Below are positions 15,883 to 23,828 of a DNA stretch of 47,660 nucleotides, in pieces. The position numbers and the translations under genes are program-made. Under the pieces are notes generated by a model, which saw only the letters and a program-made list of their open reading frames with translations, was not told the origin of the DNA and did not search any database. Origin of the DNA: Olsenella phocaeensis (GTDB lineage Bacteria > Actinomycetota > Coriobacteriia > Coriobacteriales > Atopobiaceae); assembly GCF_900120385.1 (NCBI RefSeq), contig NZ_LT635494.1, forward strand, positions 1,599,606-1,647,265, read 5' to 3'. Each line of letters opens with the position of its first letter. Position 1 is the first letter of the stretch.

Positions 15883-17001
15883 TTACAGGACGGAACGATA
15901 CGGCACGTTGGGCTCGTGGTCGAAGCAGTCATGGAAACCACGGTCGTACATGTACTCCTTCTTGCCCTTGTCGAGGGGGTACGTGTAGTCTCCGCCCACC
16001 TGCCAGTAGTAGGGATGGAAGCTGTAGTTGAGGCGCTCCTTGCGCATCTGGTACAGGACCTCAATCTCGCGCTGGTCGGCCATGAAGTTGGTCCAGACGT
16101 CCCAGTGGATGGGGATGACGACCTTCGCCTGCAGGGCCTCGGCCATGCGCAGGATGTCGGACGCCTCCATCTTGTCCTGCATGCCGAGCGGGTTGCAGCC
16201 AAAGGACCCAAAGGCCACGTCGACGCCACCGTACTCCTTCATGATGTCCTTGCCGTGCTTGGCGAAGTAGATGGAGTAGTGGGAGTCGCCGCTGTGGTAG
16301 ATGTTGCCACCGGGGGTCACGAGCAGGTAGTTGACGGCCTTCTCGTCCATGTCCATCGGGCACTTGCCCCAGAGGTCCTCGCGGTCGGGGCCAGTGGAGT
16401 CGGTCGTGGTGATGCAGGTGCGATCGAAGGAGTCCATGACGACGATCTCGAGGTCCTTGATCTTGATCTTGTCGCCGGGCTTGACGACGGTGATGCGGTC
16501 CTCGGGGACGCCCCACTTGCGCCAGAAGTCAGCGGACTTCTCGGGCCCGATGAACGGCACGGGAATCTCGTTGCCGTTCTCGTCCGTGGTGGTCATGCCG
16601 GACTGGATGACATGCGCGGCCCACTCCTTGGACATGTGGTCCTGGTGGTAGTGGGTGGCCAAGACGGCGTCCACGTGGTGGAAGCCGAAGGGGTCGAAGA
16701 CATAGGGGATGTTGCGCAGGTTGGGCTGCATGGCACGGCAGCCGGCCATGTTGGCCATCTGGTGGCCGACCTTCATCTTGCCGTCGCCGTGGGTGCGCTT
16801 GCCGTTGCCCGTCCACAGGTCAATGGTGATGTTGGCGTTGCCGGGGGTCTTGACCCACATGCCGGTGCAGCCGAGCCACCACATCTTGACGTTGCCCTCG
16901 GGAACGACTGCGTTCTCGATGTCCTCGTTGAGCCAGGTCCCCCACTCGGGGAAGGTGCTCATAATCCAACCCTCGCGAGTGACGTCATCGATTGCGGACA
17001 T
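15883..17001 (-). CDS. ulaG: L-ascorbate-6-phosphate lactonase (UlaG)
   Basis: 372 aa from the ATG at 17001 (GGAGGTAAGA site); the frame stays open upstream into a shadow. The metallo-beta-lactamase motif is LATHYHQDHMSKEWAAHVIQ (HxHxDH, about 113-118). Later ligands lie in YHSGDSHYSIYFAKHG and VVIPIHWDVWTNFMADQREI. The N-terminus MSAIDDVTREGWIMSTFPEW and the length agree with UlaG (about 354 aa). It opens the lactone ring of L-ascorbate-6-P to 3-keto-L-gulonate-6-P in the cytosol, and is the last gene of the ula operon. Confidence 0.96.
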   Translation of the reverse strand: MSAIDDVTREGWIMSTFPEWGTWLNEDIENAVVPEGNVKMWWLGCTGMWVKTPGNANITIDLWTGNGKRTHGDGKMKVGHQMANMAGCRAMQPNLRNIPYVFDPFGFHHVDAVLATHYHQDHMSKEWAAHVIQSGMTTTDENGNEIPVPFIGPEKSADFWRKWGVPEDRITVVKPGDKIKIKDLEIVVMDSFDRTCITTTDSTGPDREDLWGKCPMDMDEKAVNYLLVTPGGNIYHSGDSHYSIYFAKHGKDIMKEYGGVDVAFGSFGCNPLGMQDKMEASDILRMAEALQAKVVIPIHWDVWTNFMADQREIEVLYQMRKERLNYSFHPYYWQVGGDYTYPLDKGKKEYMYDRGFHDCFDHEPNVPYRSVL

Positions 17002-17023
17002 TCTTACCTCCTTGTTGTGTGTA

Positions 17024-17050
17024 TGCCACCCGGCGATTGGCCGGGTGGCA
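17024..17050 (-). other. GC-rich intercistronic hairpin (propeller gene / ulaG gap)
   Basis: Perfect 11-bp arms TGCCACCCGGC (17024-17034) and GCCGGGTGGCA (17040-17050) with a 5-nt loop, placed between the stop of the propeller-like gene and the ulaG ribosome site. No T tract. Confidence 0.6.
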
Positions 17051-17065
17051 TGGTTGGGCGTGACG

Positions 17066-18127
17066 CTAGGCGCGCACGGTGTAGAGCGCGGCCTCGTCCG
17101 TCTCGCGGTTGGTGGAGATGATGTGGTCCACGCCCTCGGAGTCCCTGAAGACCCAGCAGTTCGCGGGCCCGCGGTCGTGGTCGATGACTTCGACCTCGTA
17201 CTCGCCGTCCTCGAAGTGGAGCCTGAGGAGGTCGCGCTCGTCCTTGCGGTTGCCGATGACGGCGCACTTGCTACCGCAGAGGTCACCCGACCAGATGGCG
17301 TGGAGGAAGCCGCGCTTCTGGGGGTCAGTCCACACGAGCTCGTACTTGTCCTCGACGTCGGTCTCGTGCCACACGGAGAGCGTATCTCCATGGAACTTCG
17401 AGATCGTCACGATCTCGTCCTTGCCATCACCGTCCAGGTCGATGGGAGTCATGTCGCTCGTGGGCTGAACGACGAGGCACCTGACCGTCCAGTCCTCGCC
17501 GTCGCTCGCGGGCGGAACGTAGCGAAACACGCCGGCGGCAGTGCCGACGAGCGCGAAGGAGCCGTCAGGGGCGGAGTAGAAGCCGTGGTTCTGCAGCTGG
17601 TAGTCGGCGAGGCAAGTCAGCTCAAGCTGGTGTTCCTCGTCGTAGTCCTCCAGGCGCTCGGGCAGCTTCGCGACATACACGGCGCCAGGAACGAGCCAGT
17701 CGTCCTTCACCCCGTTACGACAGGCGCTCTTGATGGTGCAGGCGAAGAGCCACTTCTGGCCATCGGCACCCGTGAGCACGCCAAAGCGGTGGACGTAGGG
17801 CAGGTCGCAGATTACGGAGCGCTTCCAGCTGCCGTCAACCTGCTTGGTGTAGCTGACGATCTTGGCGTCATCGGCACCGAAGTTGGGCGAGAAGAACTGG
17901 TAGGTCGCCATGAGCTGGTCACCGCGCCCGGGGGTCTGCATGACGGTCATGACCCCTCCGGGGCCGTCGCACACGTTCTCGTGCGCATTGCCGTCCAGGT
18001 CGAAGCGACGGATGGGACCGTCCTTCTCGGTCGCGACCACGAAGCCCTCGAAGTCGTCGGCGTCAAACATGCCGATGGCGTAGCACTTGGGCATGTCGGT
18101 TGCCAGAATCTTCTTTTCGTAGTTCAT
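17066..18127 (-). CDS. Uncharacterised cytosolic beta-propeller-like protein in the ula operon
   Basis: 353 aa with no signal peptide or membrane segment. The sequence is made of short beta-strand-like repeats with tryptophans (GSWKRSVICDLPYVH, SDGEDWTVRCLVVQPTSDMT, DKYELVWTDPQKRGFLHAIW). It holds one clear FG-GAP/VCBS-type loop, IDLDGDGKDEIVTISKFHGD (about 228-247), where the DxDGDGxxE residues usually bind calcium. Others are partial, such as GMFDADDFEGFVVAT near the start. This suggests a propeller of about 6-7 blades. The gene lies between ulaB and ulaG, 39 and 64 nt from its neighbours, with GGGAG before the ATG, so it should be co-expressed with ascorbate uptake. I know no named function; a role in sensing or handling ascorbate products is inference only. 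Confidence 0.7.
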   Translation of the reverse strand: MNYEKKILATDMPKCYAIGMFDADDFEGFVVATEKDGPIRRFDLDGNAHENVCDGPGGVMTVMQTPGRGDQLMATYQFFSPNFGADDAKIVSYTKQVDGSWKRSVICDLPYVHRFGVLTGADGQKWLFACTIKSACRNGVKDDWLVPGAVYVAKLPERLEDYDEEHQLELTCLADYQLQNHGFYSAPDGSFALVGTAAGVFRYVPPASDGEDWTVRCLVVQPTSDMTPIDLDGDGKDEIVTISKFHGDTLSVWHETDVEDKYELVWTDPQKRGFLHAIWSGDLCGSKCAVIGNRKDERDLLRLHFEDGEYEVEVIDHDRGPANCWVFRDSEGVDHIISTNRETDEAALYTVRA

Positions 18128-18166
18128 ACTGTGCAGCTCCCAGCTGTTTGGATTGGGCGAGGCGTC

Positions 18167-18478
18167 CTACTTGGCGAACTTCTTGTCGAGGCCGTTCTCG
18201 ACGAACTTCTCCTCGACCTCCTTGTCAGAGAGGACGTTCTTCAGGGGGATGCAGACGACCTTGCCAGAGGCCTTCACGGCATCGAACATGTTCTCGAAGT
18301 TGCGGGGGAAGCAGACGACATCGAAGTTCTTGGCGGTCGAGGTGCCCTCGGCGAGGGCGCAGTGATGGACCTGGGTCACGTCCATGCCGAGCTTGTTGGC
18401 AACGCGCTCGACGGTGAGCTGCATCATCAGGGAAGTGCCGGAGCCGTTCGCGCATGCGCAGAGAATCTTTGCACCCAT
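18167..18478 (-). CDS. ulaB: PTS ascorbate-type IIB component (UlaB)
   Basis: 103 aa from the ATG at 18478. The phosphorylation loop ILCACANGSGTSLMMQLTVE carries the active cysteine at about residue 9 in the C-x-N-G-x-G-T-S pattern of UlaB/SgaB. The rest (VTQVHHCALAEGTSTAKNFD, VVCFPRNF) fits the small IIB fold. It passes phosphate from IIA to ascorbate during transport by UlaA. An upstream extension to 18637 overlaps a hairpin and is not credible. Confidence 0.93.
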   Translation of the reverse strand: MGAKILCACANGSGTSLMMQLTVERVANKLGMDVTQVHHCALAEGTSTAKNFDVVCFPRNFENMFDAVKASGKVVCIPLKNVLSDKEVEEKFVENGLDKKFAK

Positions 18479-18550
18479 CGTAAAGTTCCTTTCTGTTGGT
18501 CCCACTCTTTGGATGTTGCCCCACGTGCCTGATGGTGCGCGGGGCAAGGT

Positions 18551-18582
18551 TCCGGTCCGGCGGTTCGGCCCGTCGGACCGGA
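18551..18582 (-). other. GC-rich intercistronic hairpin (ulaA / ulaB gap)
   Basis: Perfect 9-bp arms TCCGGTCCG (18551-18559) and CGGACCGGA (18574-18582). A second GCCCC/GGGGC hairpin follows at about 18517-18545. They fill the 112-nt gap and could set different IIC and IIB expression. Confidence 0.55.
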
Positions 18583-18590
18583 GTGAAGCC

Positions 18591-20204
18591 TTATGCAGAG
18601 ACGGACTCGCCCTTGGCCTTATCGCGGAGCTCGACATACTTGTCGTAGTCCTCGACCTCGAGGAAGTACGCGCTCTTGCCGTTCTCGTCCTTGGGGGCGA
18701 AGTGGTACTGGAGCTGCGGGATGGCGATGAGGATGAGAGCCACGACCGCGACGCCGGCCCAGCTGAGGTAGTGCATGATGACCGTGAACGCAGGCCACAC
18801 GACCGCCCAGTCGAACATGCCCAGGTAGCCGCCGAACTGGTACATCTGGACCCAGGAGGCGATGGCGGCGGAGCCGAAGACCTGGCAGAGGCCGCAGATG
18901 AACGGAATGATCAGGCAGGCCTTCAGGCCACCCTTGTTGTTGGCATAGACGCCCAAGGTGGCGTTGTCGAAGAACAGGGGCACGAAGCCTGCGATGACCA
19001 GCACGGGGCTCTTGGCCAGGATCAGCACCGCGATGGCGATGAACTGACCGACGGCGCCGGCCATGAAGCCCAGGGTCACGGCGTTGGTGGAGCCGAAGCC
19101 AAAGGTGACGGCGCAATCGACGCCGGGCACGGAGCCCTTGATGAGCTTCTGGGTGATGCCCTGGAAGGAGGCGGTGAGCTCGGCAACGAAGGTGCGGACG
19201 CCCAGCTGCAGGATGGTCAGGTACACCGCGAACTGGAAGCAGTTGTAGAGGACGTAGAAGAAGAAGTCCTTGCCGGGCTTGAGGGCGGCGTTACCGGTGA
19301 GCAGGAAGGCCTTGTCGGTCTGTGCGGGGTCGGAGAGCTTGATCAGGAACTCGGGCCCGATGACGCACAGGATGATGCCGAAGAAGAGCGTCATGAGGAT
19401 GGCGGTCGAGACCATGTTCTCGTTGAACATGGAAAGCCAGCCGGGAAGCTCGATGTCCTCGAGCTTCTTGTCGAAGACGGACTCCTTGCCAGGGTTCTTG
19501 GCACGACGAGCATCGTCACGCTTCGCCATCCAGCCGGCAGCCTTGGAGGCCAGGAAGATGCCGAACATCTGCTGGTGGCCGATGGAGAAGCCGGCGCCCT
19601 CGGTAAGCTCCTGGGTCGGGCCGATGGTGATGTTGGAGCCGACGGCCCAGTAGAGGCCGAGGAGAATCGTCATGACGACCAGCGCGGGACCACTCATGAG
19701 CTGCGGGAAGCAGAACATGATGAGCCAGAGGGCGGTCGCCGCCTGCTGCACCTGGACGTTGCCAGTGGTGAAGATGGCGCGCATCTTCGTGTACTTCTTC
19801 AGGGCCACGAGGGTGATGTTGAGGATGTACGCGAAGAGAAGGAGCAGCATGTACTGTGAGATGTTGGCACCCATCAGGAAGCTGACGGAGGCGTTGCCCT
19901 CGGCAGCGGCCTTGACGCCCGCGTCGACGGCATTGTTGCCGAAGTAGGGGTCGATGACCATGGCCTGCAGGCCAAAGCGCTGGCCAAGGCCGACGGTGAC
20001 GGGGCGGAACGCCGACACGAGGCCGCCGGAGCCAACCTGGAGGATCATGTAGCCGACGGAGGCCTTGATGAAGCCCGCGATGACCTCATACCACTTCTTG
20101 CCCAGCAGGGCATAGCCCACGATGACGATGAGACCGATGATCCAGGCAGGCTGAGACAGAATGGTGCTGGCGAACCAGTTGACCGCTGCCATCAATATGT
20201 CCAT
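18591..20204 (-). CDS. ulaA: PTS ascorbate-specific IIC permease (UlaA/SgaT)
   Basis: 537 aa, somewhat longer than E. coli UlaA (about 465), mainly through the loop at about 220-260 and a charged C-terminal tail. Around 10-11 hydrophobic helices. Signature segments are PAWIIGLIVIVGYALLGKKW, GFIKASVGYMILQVGSGGLV, IGPTQELTEGAGFSIGHQQM and VPGVDCAVTFGFGSTNAVTL. GGAGAGGAAATG marks the start. It moves L-ascorbate through the membrane with phosphorylation by UlaB/UlaC. It is the middle gene of ulaC-ulaA-ulaB. Confidence 0.95.
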   Translation of the reverse strand: MDILMAAVNWFASTILSQPAWIIGLIVIVGYALLGKKWYEVIAGFIKASVGYMILQVGSGGLVSAFRPVTVGLGQRFGLQAMVIDPYFGNNAVDAGVKAAAEGNASVSFLMGANISQYMLLLLFAYILNITLVALKKYTKMRAIFTTGNVQVQQAATALWLIMFCFPQLMSGPALVVMTILLGLYWAVGSNITIGPTQELTEGAGFSIGHQQMFGIFLASKAAGWMAKRDDARRAKNPGKESVFDKKLEDIELPGWLSMFNENMVSTAILMTLFFGIILCVIGPEFLIKLSDPAQTDKAFLLTGNAALKPGKDFFFYVLYNCFQFAVYLTILQLGVRTFVAELTASFQGITQKLIKGSVPGVDCAVTFGFGSTNAVTLGFMAGAVGQFIAIAVLILAKSPVLVIAGFVPLFFDNATLGVYANNKGGLKACLIIPFICGLCQVFGSAAIASWVQMYQFGGYLGMFDWAVVWPAFTVIMHYLSWAGVAVVALILIAIPQLQYHFAPKDENGKSAYFLEVEDYDKYVELRDKAKGESVSA

Positions 20205-20251
20205 TTCCTCTCCTAACTAAAAACCGGTGTTGCCTTGGGGCGTGGGGAGAA

Positions 20252-20716
20252 TTACTCGTCCCCGGCAAGCGCGTCGATCTCGAGAAGCTCCTCGGGGCTC
20301 TGGATGTTCTTGAGCCTCTCGACCACCTCTTCGTTCGACATGATCACGGCGAGATGCTGCATGTTCTGCAGGTGGGACTCGGCATCGACGTCGCTGAGCG
20401 TAAAGAACGCCTGGGCAGTGGTGTCTGGGTCGTCCTCCGCGCCGAAGTGCACGGGCTCCTTGACGCGCATGAAGCCAATGGCGGAGCGGTTGGTTCCGAC
20501 GGCGCCCTCCATGGCGTGCGGCATCGCGAGACCGGGAAGGAGGACGATGTAGGGACCATGGTCCTCGACGTTCTTGATCAGGCAGTCCGCGTACTCGGGC
20601 TCGACGCTGCCATCCGCGATCAGGGGCTTCACGCCCTCACGAAGGGCGTCCCTCCACTCGAGGGGGCCGTCGACGAGGGTGTAGCGCTTGAGCTCGTAAA
20701 GCTGGCGAAGTAGCAT
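20252..20716 (-). CDS. ulaC: PTS IIA component, ascorbate/mannitol type (UlaC)
   Basis: 154 aa from the ATG at 20716, which has AAGGGGGG 7 nt upstream; the GTG at 20725 overlaps that site and is rejected. The phospho-acceptor region is GPYIVLLPGLAMPHAMEGAV, with the active His in L-x-M-P-H-A (about residue 67). The upstream KNVEDHGPY is also typical of PTS EIIA type-2 domains. As first gene of the ula operon it receives phosphate from HPr and hands it to UlaB. Confidence 0.92.
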   Translation of the reverse strand: MLLRQLYELKRYTLVDGPLEWRDALREGVKPLIADGSVEPEYADCLIKNVEDHGPYIVLLPGLAMPHAMEGAVGTNRSAIGFMRVKEPVHFGAEDDPDTTAQAFFTLSDVDAESHLQNMQHLAVIMSNEEVVERLKNIQSPEELLEIDALAGDE

Positions 20717-21181
20717 TTCTTGCACCCCCCTTCAGAGCACTCGTAGCTGCGCAAACGAGGGGTGGACATGGCATGCCCCTCTGCTGTCAGGAGAATTATA
20801 TGCCTTTTCTGAATTTTGCCGTACCTGAATTTATGTTTTGAACGATTTTATCTTTCTTTTTTATCGTTTAAATGTTCTAATCGTTCATATATAAGGACTC
20901 CAAAACATGTAGCTGCGATTTACCTATTTGAGAAGCTGGGACACATCCTTTGGGGGCGGGGGTAAGGCAATGGCGAGCGGCTTGTTTTTTGGGTGTGAGC
21001 GGCAACTTGAAATCTTTCGAATTACCCTTGTTTAACTGGTATTTCGCGATGATTGACCAAGCTCTTCCCTTGCACGGCATCCAATCACAGGCAGACTTCC
21101 TCGTCCAGCCTGCACTTTTTCTCGGCTTGTAGGATACTTTGATTGATTTGAACGCTTTAAGCAGTCTGAGGAGATGAGAAG
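20717..21181. promoter_or_regulatory. Divergent control region of the ula operon and its DeoR regulator
   Basis: A perfect TATAAT -10 for the ula operon is at 20795-20800 on the minus strand, with no good -35, suggesting an activator or heavy regulation. Upstream lies a cluster of related sites: TTTTGAACGATTTTATC (20836-20852), a minus-strand TGAACGATTAGAAC within 20861-20887 overlapping a second CGTTTAAA-type half, and TTTGAACGCTTTAA (21147-21160) just before the regulator. The shared core TTTGAACGNTTTA is a likely DeoR-type operator. The leader of the ulaC mRNA can also form a GAGGGG/CCCCTC hairpin. The middle part (20900-21130) holds no gene I can support. Confidence 0.6.
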
Positions 21182-21955
21182 ATGAGCAGGAGTGGCTCCC
21201 TGGTAGACCACCGCCGCAAGGCAATCATCGACTATCTGACGGTCACCGGCAGGTGCCGCATCGCTGACCTCGCCGTGCGCTTTGGCGTCTCGCCTCTCAC
21301 CATCAGGCGCGATCTCGACGAACTCGAAGGCCAGGGTGTCGTGCACCGTAGCTATGGCATCGCAGAGATCGCAGACCCCTTGGGAAGCCCCATCAGCTCG
21401 CGCATGGTCATGGCGAAGCGCAGCATTGCTCGGGCGGCAGCCCAGCTTGTGGAGGATGGCGACACGGTCTTTGTGAACACCAGCTCCACCGCGCTGGCAG
21501 TGCTCGAGCACATCAGGGCCGAGAACGTCACCATCGTCACGAACAATGGCAAAGCCCTGCAGGCACGGCCGTCCTCGTCCATCTCCGTCATCCTCACCGG
21601 CGGGGAGATTCGCCTCCCCAAATGGTCGATGGCGGGTGAGTTTGCCCTCGACAGCATCTCGAAGGTGAGCGCGGCAAAGGCGATTCTTGGCTGTTCGGGC
21701 CTCTCCGCCGAGGAGGGCCTGACGACCTTGGTTTCCCATGAGACCAGCATCAACGCCCTCATGCTCGAGAGGTCGGAGCGACACATCATCGTGGCGGACA
21801 GCGGCAAGCTAGGGGCCAACTCGAGCTTCTGCTACGGCAGCCCCTCGCAGGTCGACACTCTTGTGACGGACGCGTCCGCCAATCCTTCGCTGTTGGAGTC
21901 CCTCCTGGATGCCGGCGTTGGCACCATGATGCGCGTCGAGGTGCAGAACGACTAG
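21182..21955 (+). CDS. DeoR-family transcriptional regulator (UlaR-like role)
   Basis: 257 aa. The N-terminal DeoR helix-turn-helix is HRRKAIIDYLTVTGRCRIAD followed by LAVRFGVSPLTIRRDLDELE (about 10-50). The C-terminal sugar-phosphate-sensing domain shows VEDGDTVFVNTSSTALAVLE, VTIVTNNGKAL, VILTGGEIRLPKWSMAGEFA and HIIVADSGKLGANSSFCYG, the standard DeoR layout and length. It is transcribed away from ulaC over a region with repeated TTTGAACG sites, so it most likely represses the ula operon and itself, responding to an ascorbate phosphate intermediate. GAGGAGATGAGAAG precedes the ATG. Confidence 0.92.
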   Translation: MSRSGSLVDHRRKAIIDYLTVTGRCRIADLAVRFGVSPLTIRRDLDELEGQGVVHRSYGIAEIADPLGSPISSRMVMAKRSIARAAAQLVEDGDTVFVNTSSTALAVLEHIRAENVTIVTNNGKALQARPSSSISVILTGGEIRLPKWSMAGEFALDSISKVSAAKAILGCSGLSAEEGLTTLVSHETSINALMLERSERHIIVADSGKLGANSSFCYGSPSQVDTLVTDASANPSLLESLLDAGVGTMMRVEVQND

Positions 21956-21997
21956 GCGCCACTCCTCGTCGCACTCCTCTTGACCCCTCAACATAGG

Positions 21998-22036
21998 GCA
22001 GGGTCCCGATCGCAAGCAATGCGACCGGGACCCTGC
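21998..22036. terminator. Hairpin between convergent DeoR and IIB genes, probably a shared terminator
   Basis: Arms GCAGGGTCCCG (21998-22008) and CGGGACCCTGC (22026-22036) are perfect, with an inner TCGCA/TGCGA helix. There is no strong T tract on either side, so the terminator role rests on position and stem strength. Confidence 0.65.
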
Positions 22037-22065
22037 GTCCACAACAAGGTTGGCCAACGGTGAAG

Positions 22066-22365
22066 TTACGCCTCGACGGCCTCGAGGAAGGCCTCGAGCT
22101 GCTCCTTGATCTCCTTCTTGTCCACGATGTTGCGAATACCGGCGACATGCGCGATCTTGGCGTCGGCCAAGAGCTCCTCCGCGAGGTCGCTCATGGTGAT
22201 GACCAGATCCCCGTCGAAGTCCTGGATGGCATCGAGGTTGCCGGCCTCGGTCGCGATGGAATAGCCCTCCTCGTTAATGACCTGGTCGCACTTGATCTTG
22301 AGCATGGCGGAGGACCCCATGCCGGCACGGCAGCAGACCAGGGCACGATACTTGGCAGAAGACAT
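22066..22365 (-). CDS. PTS IIB component (second, IIC-less pair)
   Basis: 99 aa. The phospho-cysteine loop ALVCCRAGMGSSAMLKIKCD (about 9-28) matches the C-R-x-G-x-G-S-S type found in ascorbate/galactitol/mannitol-type IIB proteins. It is distinct from UlaB at 18167, which reads CANGSGTS. The ATG overlaps the stop of the upstream IIA gene as TAATG, so translation is coupled. No IIC gene is adjacent, so its membrane partner is unknown. Confidence 0.88.
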   Translation of the reverse strand: MSSAKYRALVCCRAGMGSSAMLKIKCDQVINEEGYSIATEAGNLDAIQDFDGDLVITMSDLAEELLADAKIAHVAGIRNIVDKKEIKEQLEAFLEAVEA

Positions 22366-22820
22366 TAGTTGCTCCTTTCCGCGTTGCGGACGGCGTCCAC
22401 AACTTCCTTTGGAGAAGACGCCTCGTCGAGCACGGCGAAGAAGTCCTCGTCTGACAACAGCTCCACGAGCGACGCCAGCGCGTCCAGATGCCCGCTCGCG
22501 CTGGTGGCGCTCAGGGGGAACAGGTAGCGGACCGGGTCGTTGTCGGCACTGCCAAACTCGACCGGTTCGTCCAGGACCGTTACCCCCAGGGCGTCTTCCA
22601 GCGCACCGCACTCGGGGCGAGCGTGCGGCAGCGCGACCCGTGGCGTGACGACGAAGTAGGGACCATGTTGCTCGGCGCCCGTGATTACGTCGTCCACATA
22701 CTCCTGCGTGACCGCGCCGGACTCCAGGAGGGGGGCAAGTGAGAGACGCGTCGCCTCTCGCCAGTCGGACGCCTTGACGCCCAACCTCACGTACTTCTCC
22801 TTGAGCAGGTCGAGCAGCAT
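22365..22820 (-). CDS. PTS IIA component, type-2 (second, IIC-less pair)
   Basis: 151 aa. QHGPYFVVTPRVALPHARPE carries the expected phospho-histidine in A-L-P-H-A (about residue 66), and the flanking SDWREATRLSLAPLLESGAV aligns in layout with UlaC. The spacing from GAGG to the ATG is long (about 11 nt). TATCAT at 22865-22860 on the minus strand is a -10 candidate. It forms a two-gene operon with the IIB gene downstream. Confidence 0.88.
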   Translation of the reverse strand: MLLDLLKEKYVRLGVKASDWREATRLSLAPLLESGAVTQEYVDDVITGAEQHGPYFVVTPRVALPHARPECGALEDALGVTVLDEPVEFGSADNDPVRYLFPLSATSASGHLDALASLVELLSDEDFFAVLDEASSPKEVVDAVRNAERSN

Positions 22821-22948
22821 GGGAACACCCGCCTCATCGAATCCGAAGCAATCTTATTCATGATACCGAATGCGGGAGCACGCATCACGCGCCGTGACAG
22901 ATCACCAACACCTCATGCAACCCCTCGCCCGAGAGGTGAAGGGCCCAG
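22821..22948 (-). promoter_or_regulatory. Gap between yitT and the IIA-IIB pair
   Basis: 128 bp with no gene. On the minus strand TATCAT (22865-22860) is a possible -10 for the IIA-IIB pair. A weak CACCTC/GAGGTG pair at the left of yitT could be part of a terminator, without a T run. Confidence 0.3.
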
Positions 22949-23828
22949 CTACTCCCTGAGGCTCCCAAACCCCTCGCCAAAGGCCTCGTGCACCTCGGAG
23001 ACGAAGACGATCGCCTCGGGATCGATGGAGGCGACGATCTCCTTCAGCCGCATGGTCTCGGTACGGCCAAGCACGCACATGAGGACGGGGCGGTCGTTGC
23101 CGCTCCACACGCCACGTGCCTGCAGCTCGGTGCAGCCGCGACCCATGGAGTAGAGAATCTCGTTCGCAATCTTCCCGTGCAGGTCGGAGATGATGTACGC
23201 GACGCGGGCCATGTTGGGGCCGTCCACCACCACGTCCACCAACCTGCCGCCAATGTACATGGCCACGCCCGCATAGAGCGCGTTCCTGATGGAGAATACG
23301 GGGGCCGACGCGAGCACGATGGCACCGTCCACGATCACTATGAGCGTGCCCAGGGGCATGCCCGTCCTCCTGGCGATGAGCTGGGCGATGATGTCCGTTC
23401 CACCCGTGTTGCCCCCCCGAGAGGAACACGATCCCCACGCCGACGCCCACGAGAACTCCGCCCCAGATTGCCGAAAGCAGGAGCTCCCCCTCCGCGAGCA
23501 CGGGCAGCAGCGGCGCCAGGAGGTCGGTGAAGAAGCCCGAGACCAGCATTCCGGCGACGCTCTGTGCCACGTAGCCCTTGTCCTTCGTGGTGAGGTAGAC
23601 ATATCCAAGGAGCAGCGCGTTCATCACGATGGTCTGGATGCCCACGGGCAGATGGAAGCCGGCCTTGGCGGCAAGGGCCGAGGTGATGGTGGCGAGGCCC
23701 GTGAGCCCACCTGCGGCGAGGCCGTTGGGGACCTCGAAGCAGTCGATGCCGACGGCATAGACGAGGGAGCCCAGCACTATCAGCCAGGACTTCCGGAAGA
23801 CGGACCTCCAGGGCGGCAGCGCGCTCAT
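22949..23828 (-). pseudogene. YitT family membrane protein (DUF161 + DUF2179), frameshifted in a G7 run
   Basis: The first frame starts MSALPPWRSVFRKSWLIVLG and encodes about five hydrophobic helices. It leaves the family pattern after GVGVGIVFLSGG. The family then continues in another frame as NTGGTDIIAQLIARRTG, a further hydrophobic stretch (LGTLIVIVDGAIVLASAP) and a DUF2179 domain ending HEAFGEGFGSLRE. The switch falls in seven Cs at 23412-23418 (G7 on the coding strand). Removing one G restores a 292-aa YitT protein with the normal S/G-x-x-GGTD motif. The ATG at 23828 overlaps the prfB stop (ATGA), so it is translationally coupled to prfB. A true mutation, phase variation at the G run and a sequencing slip are all possible. 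Confidence 0.85.

Noticed and set aside
18479-18637. N-terminal extension of ulaB to 18637
   Set aside because: It would run through two intercistronic hairpins and overlap ulaA. The start at 18478 puts the phospho-cysteine loop at the normal position.
20950-21132. Small plus-strand open frame in the ula/deoR control region
   Set aside because: It has no ribosome site or recognisable motif, and lies in a region better explained as regulatory.
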